DNA from: a virus
IMG/VR virus record: IMGVR_UViG_3300009159_000287
Coordinates: 1 to 25,363 of that record
Direction: 5' to 3' (one strand)
DNA: 25,363 bases
In this document: in pieces, positions 1-6,810 of the stretch
How the letters are laid out: each line of letters opens with the position of its first letter
Numbering within the stretch: the first letter of the stretch is position 1
Program-made: the position numbers and the translations under genes
The notes under the pieces: generated by a model
The model's input: the letters and a program-made list of their open reading frames with translations, nothing else
Told to the model about the DNA's origin: nothing
Databases searched by the model: none

Positions 1-159
1 TACCTGACGGATAGTATTGATGGTTTCTTTAGCATCATCTGCCTCAGAAGCCATTAAAAATAATTTTTGTTCCTTCACAAGAAACGGACGATATCTGATA
101 GTTTTACCAGATGATATCAGTTTTACCGTATATGTTGGAATGTCTAACTTTGGTAGCAT
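1..159 (-). CDS. 26: Baseplate hub protein gp26-like (N-terminal 53 residues only)
   Basis: This is the start of a minus-strand gene that runs off the left edge of the window. The start codon is the complement of 157-159, preceded by a GCGAGGTT ribosome-binding sequence. The protein begins MLPKLDIPTYTVKL and continues through a segment around residues 19-35 containing RPFLVKEQK and LFLMASE. This matches my memory of the conserved N-terminus of T4 gp26 and the T4 base-plate protein family, where a short beta strand is followed by a PFxVKExK motif. In T4, gp26 is needed to assemble the baseplate hub. It lies 19 bases downstream of the gp54-like gene and is probably co-transcribed with it. Only about a quarter of the usual ~208 residues is visible, so the rest cannot be judged. 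Confidence 0.75.
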   Translation of the reverse strand, partial: MLPKLDIPTYTVKLISSGKTIRYRPFLVKEQKLFLMASEADDAKETINTIRQV

Positions 160-178
160 AATAACCTCGCTTTAATAA

Positions 179-943
179 TTAAAAAATTCTACTAGTAATC
201 GCCCTACCTAATGGCAATGCTGACACAGCAGCACTACCAAATAACGCAGTTGCAGCCGCAGCCAGGTCATAAGACCCCTCGTAAATGGTGCGGTATTTTT
301 GATAAGCAAATTGGACTGATAGACGATGAAACCCATCTTCTGACCAACTTAACTGTTGTGGTGCAATTCCAATTGGAAAAGCATCTATCAATTCGACAGC
401 ATGAATCTGTTTAATAAACTCATCATACTGTATAATTTTAATGTTTGTCATGTACCGTGATTGAGCACCTTTTGGAAATCTCATGTTATTTGTATCGCCT
501 GGATGAATTGATTCCATCCAACGGTCAAATAACTTTCTTTCATAGAACTCATTGGTACATAAAAATGTAAGTGCTGTATCAGCGTATTGTGTTTGATATG
601 GTACCTTAAATATGGGACCGTAAATCTTAACATCAGCTGTCTGTAATGTTTTACCAGGCAATTCAGCGTTTTCACATTGTAATGCTAAATATCTGGACAA
701 AGAAGAATTGGATGTCTTTGAATATTCGTCTTGTGTTCCTTGACGACCAAACGCCGAACCAATGGCATCACTCACATCGGTGAATACAGAGTTAGGGAAA
801 TTCAAAATCTTATTAATGATTGAATTGCCAACAAAACTATTGATGTATGGTGGAATAGGAAGAATAACCTCAAAGCGAGAAGGCTTTGCAAGTCCGTCCT
901 TTGCTCTTATATTCGATAAAAATAAATTTGGTGAAAATGACAT
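179..943 (-). CDS. Tail-tube-type baseplate protein, gp54-like
   Basis: This 254-residue protein probably forms the ring on which the tail tube starts to polymerise. The central part carries the order seen in T4 gp54 and related tube-fold proteins. There is a strand pair around residues 93-120 (ELPGK, then KIYGPIFKVPYQTQY), then LTFLCTNEFYERKLFDRWMES with a ligand-free helix, then a closing strand with LSVQFAYQKYRT near residue 215. T4 gp54 has equivalent segments ending in FDVTFAYR. The length is shorter than T4 gp54 (about 320). The C-terminus (220-254) is Ala-rich and hydrophobic. Its start codon directly abuts the stop of the upstream gene (TAAATG), which suggests translational coupling. 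Assignment to gp54 rather than another tube-fold baseplate protein is inference. The tube-like fold and structural role are more certain than the name. Confidence 0.62.
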   Translation of the reverse strand: MSFSPNLFLSNIRAKDGLAKPSRFEVILPIPPYINSFVGNSIINKILNFPNSVFTDVSDAIGSAFGRQGTQDEYSKTSNSSLSRYLALQCENAELPGKTLQTADVKIYGPIFKVPYQTQYADTALTFLCTNEFYERKLFDRWMESIHPGDTNNMRFPKGAQSRYMTNIKIIQYDEFIKQIHAVELIDAFPIGIAPQQLSWSEDGFHRLSVQFAYQKYRTIYEGSYDLAAAATALFGSAAVSALPLGRAITSRIF

Positions 944-1522
944 TTAGAATTTTTTCCTAGAATCTGTCCATACTTTGTTTTTCGTTGCGCCGTCAAAATA
1001 CTCATATGGGATTAAGGCGGCAATATCCCACTCATCGGCAGTAATCTCTAAGAATCTGCTTTTGACTTGTTTGTAAAGGTACTTCTTAATACAAGGAAGA
1101 CCTTCGTAAATTGTGCTGGCATTTTTAAGAACATTATAAGTTAATCGAAGCTTTGTCGTTTCGTCATACTTATGGTTATTCAAAAAATGACTCAGTTTGT
1201 CTAAAAGAATGACACGTTGCTTTGGACTGATATAATGTAAATTCAGTCCTAAAAAACCGTCTTGGTATCGTTCAATTGGTATAACCAATGGGAACCTGTC
1301 GTAATATGGCAACATATCTTTCGTTTTTGCGTCATAGAAGTAAAAATACATCCGACCCAATATGGACTTATCTTTTAATTTCTCACGGTCTTTCATCAAT
1401 GCCGTGCGGTTAGGACTCAAGTCTTTAACCTTTGCTTTTAGCCAATCTCTTGCTTCACTAGTTCTGGATTCATGGCCAGATTTCTCTAGTTCTTCCTTGA
1501 TTCGCTGGATTAAGTAAGCCAT
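944..1522 (-). CDS. Conserved T4-like phage protein, probable structural or assembly role
   Basis: This 192-residue protein has a basic, charged N-terminal helix (about residues 1-50, rich in Lys, Arg and Glu). A conserved-looking core follows around 57-110: MYFYFYDAKTKDMLPYYDRFP, then LVIPIER, then GFLGLNLHYISP. The remainder is mainly helical. I recognise this core as typical of an unnamed family found beside baseplate and head-completion genes in T4-like cyanophages and their relatives, usually annotated only as a structural protein. No catalytic motif, signal peptide or membrane segment is visible. It sits between gp4 and the gp54-like gene, and a perfect T4-type late promoter lies 7 bases upstream of its start. 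gp51, the T4 hub assembly factor, is a possible counterpart by position, but I see no sequence reason to claim it. Confidence 0.6.
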   Translation of the reverse strand: MAYLIQRIKEELEKSGHESRTSEARDWLKAKVKDLSPNRTALMKDREKLKDKSILGRMYFYFYDAKTKDMLPYYDRFPLVIPIERYQDGFLGLNLHYISPKQRVILLDKLSHFLNNHKYDETTKLRLTYNVLKNASTIYEGLPCIKKYLYKQVKSRFLEITADEWDIAALIPYEYFDGATKNKVWTDSRKKF

Positions 1523-1528
1523 ATCGTC

Positions 1529-1536
1529 TATTTATA
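1529..1536 (-). promoter_or_regulatory. T4-type late promoter box (TATAAATA)
   Basis: Read on the minus strand this is an exact TATAAATA, the consensus recognised by the T4 late sigma factor gp55. It lies 6 bases before the start codon at 1522, so transcription would begin within or just at the start codon. Either it gives an essentially leaderless message for the 192-residue gene, or the gene uses a later start. Alternatively it serves the downstream gp54-like and gp26 genes. It falls in the only sizeable gap of the minus-strand block. Confidence 0.55.
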
Positions 1537-1539
1537 CTA

Positions 1540-1570
1540 AAAAAATAAGGCTTAAGATTACCTTGATTTT
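1540..1570 (-). terminator. Weak hairpin plus T-run after gp4 (possible terminator)
   Basis: Downstream of gp4 on the minus strand, an AAGG arm and a CCTT arm flank a loop of about 10 bases. They are followed by ATTTTTTT. The stem is only four base pairs, so any termination would be weak. The T-run merges into the late promoter of the next gene. I give it low confidence. Confidence 0.2.
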
Positions 1571-1609
1571 GATGGCGGAACCTTATAAGTATCGGTGTCC
1601 GGTTTTAAG

Positions 1610-2041
1610 TTAGATACCTAATTCCTTCTCTGTTACCAATAGGAACTTCCAACCATGTTCCTGACAGAAGATATCAGCAGCTCTCCACTTTTCTTGATTG
1701 ACCGCAAAGGTTGCCATTTCTTGAATCATCCGTCTAGTCTTTTTCTTTTGCGTGGGCATCTTGGTTTGAGCTAATGGTTTGACTTCAATAATGTAGGTCA
1801 TCACTTTTCCATCCTTCAATTTCATCTTTGCAATAAAGTCTGGAAAGTATTTGTGTTTCTTATTATCTACTGGAGATATGTAAGGGATAGGTAATTCTTC
1901 AGACCCCCACCATATTACACTTGGATGTTCATCCAACCATTTCATTACACGCACTTCCCACGTTGACCGATAGACGATATTTGTAGCATCGCCTTTATAT
2001 TTTTGTGGGTTTTTTGGTTTAAACCATCCTCGATATGACAT
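1610..2041 (-). CDS. 4: Head completion protein gp4, PD-(D/E)XK nuclease fold
   Basis: This 143-residue protein matches T4 gp4 (about 150 residues) along its length. The shared landmarks are an N-terminal KNPQKYKGDATNIVYRS segment, SVIWWGSEE, then PYISPVDNKKHKY, and a C-terminal LLVTEKELG. It has the signature of a TnsA-like or PD-(D/E)XK endonuclease: Glu29 in YRSTWE, Asp68 in FPDF and Glu86-Val-Lys88 in IIEVKP. In T4, gp4 acts after DNA packaging to complete the head so that a tail can join. The nuclease motifs suggest that it trims or processes DNA at the portal, though that activity is inferred. It is the first gene of the minus-strand block, divergent from gp48. No strong ribosome-binding site is visible upstream of the start. 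All the active-site residues appear intact. Confidence 0.9.
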   Translation of the reverse strand: MSYRGWFKPKNPQKYKGDATNIVYRSTWEVRVMKWLDEHPSVIWWGSEELPIPYISPVDNKKHKYFPDFIAKMKLKDGKVMTYIIEVKPLAQTKMPTQKKKTRRMIQEMATFAVNQEKWRAADIFCQEHGWKFLLVTEKELGI

Positions 2042-2046
2042 AAATA
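2039..2046 (+). promoter_or_regulatory. T4-like late promoter box (CATAAATA) upstream of gp48
   Basis: CATAAATA differs from the T4 late consensus TATAAATA only at the first, weakest position. It lies 31 bases before the gp48 start. That would give a leader of roughly 25 bases, a suitable distance. It overlaps the first codon of the divergent gp4 gene. It is the natural start for the long plus-strand baseplate operon. Confidence 0.5.
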
Positions 2047-2077
2047 GTATCTAGTTAACCCTTTCCGTGGAAAATAT

Positions 2078-3343
2078 ATGTCACTTTTCGGTTTCTCCGA
2101 TATTTCTTTTGATAAAAATGTGGTATCAAAAGTTGGCCCTCTTGGCAAGCTTGTTGGTAGTGAGTTTGAAAAAAACACATATCGCTATCCTTTAGATATT
2201 GGTAATGCAGATAAAGGCCATTACCTAATGATTTATATTCGCCAACAGGATAGAAGTTCATTTAAAACTACTCCTTTTGCTGCCGGTAATGCTGGTTTTG
2301 CAGCAGCTGCTAACAATTTGCAGAACAAAGCAAAAGCAGAAATTCAAAGTGGTTTGCAAGCTGCACAAAATAAATTAAACACTGCCATTGGCGGTGACCT
2401 TCTTAGTAAAGTAAATACTAGCAATCTTGGTGGTACAATTTCAGGATTTCTTGGTGATGCATACAATGGTGTTGTTGGTGGTATAAACAATCTTTTTGGT
2501 CAAACAGGTGTTACATTTGGTGGAAGTTCTGCTCTAACAAAATCAGTTATTGATACCTCAATCAAAAACATTACAAATCAAAGCTTTTTAAAAATTACAA
2601 GTTTGACAACAGACGCTATTGCTCTGTATATGCCAGACTCTTTATCCTATACTTATTCACAATCCTATGACCAAATGGAATTAGGTAATGAATTAGGTGG
2701 TAAAGTATTAGCGGCTGGTAGTTCCGCAAAAGAAGCTTTTCAATCTGGCAAAGGTGCATTACAATCTTTAGGAAAAGCAGGTGCAAGCGCTGGTAAAAGT
2801 GCGTATTATGAGGGTGCAGATGTGGTGCGAGCTGGTGTTGGTGGTTTAGTTGGAGAAAATACTGCAAGATTAGGATTTACCGCTGTTACTGGTGCAGTTA
2901 GAAATCCAATGCTTGAAATGATTTATAAGTCACCAAATTTTAGAACATTTACATTTGATTTTGTATTTTATCCAAGAGATGAAAAAGAAGCTCTTGAAGT
3001 TCAGCGAATAGTAGAGCGTTTGCGTTTTCACCAAGCGCCAGAATTAGTAAAAGGTGCTTCTGGATTTTTAATTCCTCCATCTGAATTTGATATTAAGTTC
3101 TACTATGGTGGCACACAAAACCCCAACATTCCTCCAATTTCAACTTGTGTTTTGGAAACAATTAATGTTGACTATGCACCAAACGGATTCTCGGCATATG
3201 AAGTGCCTAATGAGTCGCAGCCGTCTTTAGGTCGCACAGGTATGCCAGTAGCCATGAAAGTTAGTTTGTCATTTAAAGAAACCACTTACCTTACAAAATC
3301 TGATTTTAGATGGAAAGAAGGCAACTCACAGGCTAAGAATTAA
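2078..3343 (+). CDS. 48: Baseplate tail-tube cap protein gp48
   Basis: This 421-residue protein probably caps the baseplate hub and, with the gp54-like protein, starts the tail tube. The two ends resemble tube-fold proteins of the gp48/gp54 type. The N-terminal part holds YRYPLDIGNADKGHYLMIYI (about 36-55). The C-terminal part (about 285-405) holds NPMLEMIYKSPNFRTFTFDF, then FYPRDEKEALEVQRIVERLR, then a final PVAMKVSLSFKET strand. Between them, residues 65-280 are Ala, Gly and Ser rich with amphipathic helices, longer than in T4 gp48 (about 364 residues in total). The gene opens the plus-strand block and is followed one base later by gp53. The start is supported by the divergent promoter and by the MSLFGFSDISF opening. 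gp48 is preferred over gp54 because a second, shorter tube-fold gene is present at 179-943. Confidence 0.75.
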   Translation: MSLFGFSDISFDKNVVSKVGPLGKLVGSEFEKNTYRYPLDIGNADKGHYLMIYIRQQDRSSFKTTPFAAGNAGFAAAANNLQNKAKAEIQSGLQAAQNKLNTAIGGDLLSKVNTSNLGGTISGFLGDAYNGVVGGINNLFGQTGVTFGGSSALTKSVIDTSIKNITNQSFLKITSLTTDAIALYMPDSLSYTYSQSYDQMELGNELGGKVLAAGSSAKEAFQSGKGALQSLGKAGASAGKSAYYEGADVVRAGVGGLVGENTARLGFTAVTGAVRNPMLEMIYKSPNFRTFTFDFVFYPRDEKEALEVQRIVERLRFHQAPELVKGASGFLIPPSEFDIKFYYGGTQNPNIPPISTCVLETINVDYAPNGFSAYEVPNESQPSLGRTGMPVAMKVSLSFKETTYLTKSDFRWKEGNSQAKN

Positions 3344-3344
3344 T

Positions 3345-3992
3345 ATGGCAAAATACTTTAATTATTTTCCTAAAACATTTTATAGTGCCAACAATAACAA
3401 TACTGGTTTAGATAGTGTTACCAATATTACTGCTCGGTTTGGTTTTGAAAACTCGTTAAAACAGAATTCATCGGCATTTTACAAATATAACATTCAAGAA
3501 TCTGATACTCCAGAAATTATTGCTCGTAAATTTTACGATAATTCTGAAAGACATTGGATTGTGTTACTGTTCAATGATATTCTTGATGCACAATATGATT
3601 GGCCATTAAATGAAAAAACATTGGTAAATTATGTTGACGCCAAATACACGGCAAATGGTTCAGCAAATACTAAAGTTCAAACTGGATTAGCTTGGGCAAT
3701 GGATACAAATAATGTTCATGCCTACTATAAAATTGTTACAAGAACATCTTTTGATGGTACACAAACTATTGAAAAATTAAAAGTTGATTCCAACACATAT
3801 GCTAATGTAACTCAAAGCACAAACACATTTAACTTAAATGATGGCACAACTATTACACAAGTTGTTACAAAAGAAAAAGAATCATATTACCAATATGAAG
3901 TTGATTTAAATGATACTAAGCGAGAAATTAAATTGCTTAAACCTGAATTTGTTTCTTCAGTAGAAAAAGAATTTAAAAAAGTGATTAAATAA
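3345..3992 (+). CDS. 53: Baseplate wedge protein gp53
   Basis: This 215-residue protein is a wedge component that links the wedges around the hub. The N-terminal half is diagnostic. YFNYFPKTFY opens the protein, then a segment with ITARFGFENSLKQNSSAFYKY, then IQESDTPEIIARKFYDNSERHWIVLLFNDILDAQYDWPL at about 46-85. The latter is the LysM-like motif known in gp53, where DTPExIAxKxYxxxxxHWIVLL is conserved. The C-terminal half is less conserved, with a Thr/Asn-rich stretch followed by a basic tail. T4 gp53 is about 196 residues. The gene begins one base after the gp48 stop and overlaps the next gene by one base (TAATG), so translation is probably coupled. Confidence 0.88.
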   Translation: MAKYFNYFPKTFYSANNNNTGLDSVTNITARFGFENSLKQNSSAFYKYNIQESDTPEIIARKFYDNSERHWIVLLFNDILDAQYDWPLNEKTLVNYVDAKYTANGSANTKVQTGLAWAMDTNNVHAYYKIVTRTSFDGTQTIEKLKVDSNTYANVTQSTNTFNLNDGTTITQVVTKEKESYYQYEVDLNDTKREIKLLKPEFVSSVEKEFKKVIK

Positions 3993-5323
3993 TGGAATTT
4001 TCTTTACAGAAATCAACACAGTTTACGATAAATGAACTGGTTATTGTAACTAAATCTGGTGGTATTGATATCACATCAATTTTTGATGAATTGAATATCC
4101 ATGATTCAATCCTTATGCCAGTTATGAGTGGTAGTGTTTTAGTTACTGATGCCGTTGGTTTGTCAAGTAAATTATCTTTTGATGGTTCTGAAGCCTTACT
4201 AATTGACATATCAAAGGATGAAAATTCTGATATTGGTAAATTTAAGAAGGCTTTTAGAATTTATAAGCAATCCAACAGAAAAGAAAATGGTGGTTCTGAA
4301 ACTTACATTCTTCATTTTGTTGCCGATGAGTTTATGTATTCTGACCAACAAAAAATTAATCAATCTTTTACTGGCACCTATTCCGATATTGTTAAAAAGA
4401 TTTTAGAAAATTATTTAAAAGTACCACAAAATAATGCTGGTGGTGTTTACGAATTAACTTCAGGTATCCGTAATATCACTATACCAAATTTAAGACCACT
4501 TGAAGCAATTGAATGGTGTGCAAAAAGAGCTGTTGATAGTAAACAATCTCCTAATTTTATGTTCTTTCAAAATATGATTGGATATAATTTTGCTTCACTA
4601 TCTACTTTATTGACACAAGATGAAGTGCTTGATATTAAATATCAAATTAAAAATTTAAGTGATTCTGGTGCAATAAATGAAATTAGTAGTGCTCGTGGTT
4701 ATGAAGTTATAACTCAGTCTGACAATATTAAAAAAACAAGAGAAGGTGTTAATGCTGGTCAATTTGTTGGTTTTGATCCAATGACCAGAACAGTTGCCAA
4801 AAAGAACATTAAATTTAGTGACCACTATAACAGTATGGATCACGGTAATGAAACACCAAATATAACTAACATTAAAAACCGTGATGGTTTAAGTAATCAA
4901 GAAGCTTTTGATTCTAAGAAAACGGTTAGTATTTTTAGTGCAGCTAAACAGTTAAGTTCATACATCAAACAAAACGACCCATATTCATTACAGAAACAAG
5001 AGAATTATGAAAATTATTTGTTTCAAAGAAAAGCTATTCTTGCTAATTTAATGGAAAAAAGAATTAAGTTTGCAATGCCTGGTAACTTTCAATTGACGTC
5101 TGGTTTAAATGTTAATGTTATGTTACCTAATATGGCACAAAAAGAAATGGGTGATGATAATACCGATGATAGTTTAAGTGGTAAATATATTATTATTGCT
5201 TCTCGACAAATTATTGGTTTAGAAAAACATGAAACAATTATTGAAGTTGCTACTACATCAACAGAAAAAGAATTTGTTGAAACGAGTGATTCTGCTCAAA
5301 ACGCTGACATTTTAGATTATTGA
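3992..5323 (+). CDS. Baseplate hub protein, gp27-like
   Basis: This 443-residue protein probably forms the trimeric ring of the hub that holds the gp5 spike. It starts MEFSLQKSTQFTINELVIVT. The N-terminal region has SIFDELNIHDSILMPVMSGSVLVTDA (about 27-55). The middle holds PNLRPLEAIEWCAKRAVD, then NFMFFQNMIGYNFASL, around residues 165-205. That part resembles the region in gp27 and other hub proteins where a helix is followed by a field-type beta segment. The C-terminus has IIIASRQIIGLEKHETIIEVATT, a typical hub-domain ending. The length is close to T4 gp27 (391). It lies directly in front of gp5, which fits because gp5 and gp27 form a complex. I assign it on position plus these motifs. Sequence identity to T4 gp27 itself would be low. 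Confidence 0.68.
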   Translation: MEFSLQKSTQFTINELVIVTKSGGIDITSIFDELNIHDSILMPVMSGSVLVTDAVGLSSKLSFDGSEALLIDISKDENSDIGKFKKAFRIYKQSNRKENGGSETYILHFVADEFMYSDQQKINQSFTGTYSDIVKKILENYLKVPQNNAGGVYELTSGIRNITIPNLRPLEAIEWCAKRAVDSKQSPNFMFFQNMIGYNFASLSTLLTQDEVLDIKYQIKNLSDSGAINEISSARGYEVITQSDNIKKTREGVNAGQFVGFDPMTRTVAKKNIKFSDHYNSMDHGNETPNITNIKNRDGLSNQEAFDSKKTVSIFSAAKQLSSYIKQNDPYSLQKQENYENYLFQRKAILANLMEKRIKFAMPGNFQLTSGLNVNVMLPNMAQKEMGDDNTDDSLSGKYIIIASRQIIGLEKHETIIEVATTSTEKEFVETSDSAQNADILDY

Positions 5324-5324
5324 T

Positions 5325-6386
5325 ATGGCCGAAAACGATAAAGATTTTGCTGGTAAAAACGGATTCACATGGTGGGTCGGTGTTGTAGAAGATAGACAAG
5401 ACCCACTAAAGATGGGTCGTGTGCGTGTGCGAGCTGTTGGTTGGAATGCTGATAACAAAATGCAATTACCAACAGACCAGTTGCCATGGGCTATGCCTAT
5501 GTTACCTGTAAATAATACAAACCCGTATGCACCAAAAGAAGGTGATATGGTTATTGGATTCTTTACAGACGGAGAAGCGGCACAAGAGCCAGTTATTATG
5601 GGTGTATTTCCTGGTATTGCATTGAAGGCTGCAAACGCACAAGAAGCATTTGCAGACCCAAGAACAGGTGACCAATTAACCTCTGCGCCAGTTAAACCAA
5701 ATGAAAGTGCAACAGGTTATCCAAGAAGAATAGATGAACCAAGCACATCACGCTTGGCAAGAAATGAAAAGATAGATGATTCAATTGTTTCCTTAAAGAA
5801 GGCAAAGAAGGCAGACAAGGTAGAACCAGACCCCTATTATGCGGCAAAATACCCATATAATAATGTCCATGAATCAGAAAGTGGGCACGCTTTGGAGTTC
5901 GATGACACGAAGGATGCAGAGAGAGTTCATCTGTATCATCGCTCGGGCTCTTACATCGAATGGGGACCTGCTGGAGACAGAGCGGAACGCATTGAAAAAG
6001 ATAAGTTCACAGTAGTAATCGGAAACGATTCAATATATGTGAAGGGTGATGTTGCCATCTATGTTAATGGTAATGTTACCGCAGATATTAAAGGTGATGT
6101 TAAGGCAATTATTGGTGGTGGCGTGAATATGAATGTTACTGGTGATGTAAATGCTACAACACCAAACTTAAATTTAACTGGTGATTTGAATGTTACGGGT
6201 CAAACCACAGTAAGTAAAAATATTTTAGTTGGCCAAGGAATCACAACAGGAACTGGTGGCGGCGGTGGTAATATGACAGTCAACGGTTCCGCTTCGTTTA
6301 CAGGTGATGTAGTTGCTCAAGGCACAAGTTTACATACACATACTCATTCGGATCCACAAGGTGGAAACACCGGCCCTCCAGTTTAG
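5325..6386 (+). CDS. 5: Baseplate spike protein gp5 without lysozyme domain
   Basis: This 353-residue protein is the central spike. Residues 10-100 are the OB fold of gp5: FTWWVGVVEDRQDP, then MGRVRVRAVGW, then PYAPKEGDMVIGFFTDGEAA and PVIMGVFPG. A linker of about 80 residues follows. Residues from about 180 to 300 have ESGHALEFDD, HLYHRSG, then a run of short valine/glycine repeats such as YVKGDVAIYVNGNV typical of the triple-stranded beta-helix. The last 17 residues carry His337, His339 and His341 followed by DPQGGNTGPPV. T4 gp5 (575 residues) has a lysozyme domain between the OB fold and the helix. It is absent here, as in several marine T4-like phages. The HTHTH tip resembles the metal-binding apex of the phage P2 and phi92 spikes. 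Metal binding is inferred. The gene follows the gp27-like gene by one base. Confidence 0.9.
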   Translation: MAENDKDFAGKNGFTWWVGVVEDRQDPLKMGRVRVRAVGWNADNKMQLPTDQLPWAMPMLPVNNTNPYAPKEGDMVIGFFTDGEAAQEPVIMGVFPGIALKAANAQEAFADPRTGDQLTSAPVKPNESATGYPRRIDEPSTSRLARNEKIDDSIVSLKKAKKADKVEPDPYYAAKYPYNNVHESESGHALEFDDTKDAERVHLYHRSGSYIEWGPAGDRAERIEKDKFTVVIGNDSIYVKGDVAIYVNGNVTADIKGDVKAIIGGGVNMNVTGDVNATTPNLNLTGDLNVTGQTTVSKNILVGQGITTGTGGGGGNMTVNGSASFTGDVVAQGTSLHTHTHSDPQGGNTGPPV

Positions 6387-6401
6387 GCGAATAAATAAGA
6401 T

Positions 6402-6806
6402 ATGGCAACAATAGACATAGAAAGTGCAAGGTCGTTTAAAGATTTGGATTTAGCGTTTACGATTCATCCAATTCGTAAAGACATTAACACTCACAAAAAC
6501 GAATACGCAGTAATTAATTCAGTTAAGAATTTAATTCTAACTAATCATTATGAGCGTCCATTTCAACCAGAAATTGGTAGTAATATTCGCCGTCTTTTGT
6601 TTGAACAAGTAGATTCTGTTACAGCTGCACAGATTGAGAGAGATATAGTTGAAACTATTAGCAATTTTGAACCACGAGTTAAAGTGTCAAAAGTAATAGC
6701 CTCAGCAGCACCAGACGATAATGGATATAAAATACTATTGGAGTTTTTTATCATTAATAACCCAAATCCAATTTCAATCAATTTCTTTTTAGAGCGGATT
6801 AGATAA
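6402..6806 (+). CDS. 25: Baseplate wedge and sheath initiator gp25
   Basis: This 134-residue protein matches the gp25/GPW family in length (T4 gp25 is 132) and features. It has the segment NEYAVINSVKNLILTNHYER, then FQPEIGSNIRRLLFEQ around residues 55-70, and the family signature Glu90-Pro91-Arg92 in NFEPRVKV. In T4 and in contractile injection systems, gp25 (TssE in type VI secretion) sits at the baseplate and nucleates the sheath. The gene starts 15 bases after gp5 and ends four bases before gp6. An AATAAATA sequence at 6390-6397 is very close to its start (see rejected items). Confidence 0.92.
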   Translation: MATIDIESARSFKDLDLAFTIHPIRKDINTHKNEYAVINSVKNLILTNHYERPFQPEIGSNIRRLLFEQVDSVTAAQIERDIVETISNFEPRVKVSKVIASAAPDDNGYKILLEFFIINNPNPISINFFLERIR

Positions 6807-6810
6807 TAAA

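Noticed and set aside
2055-2261. Small minus-strand frame upstream of gp4
   Set aside because: It overlaps gp48, which matches its family, and contains no recognisable motif.
6390-6397. AATAAATA as a late promoter for gp25
   Set aside because: It ends 4 bases before the gp25 start. Transcription would start at or inside the start codon, so I do not list it as a promoter.
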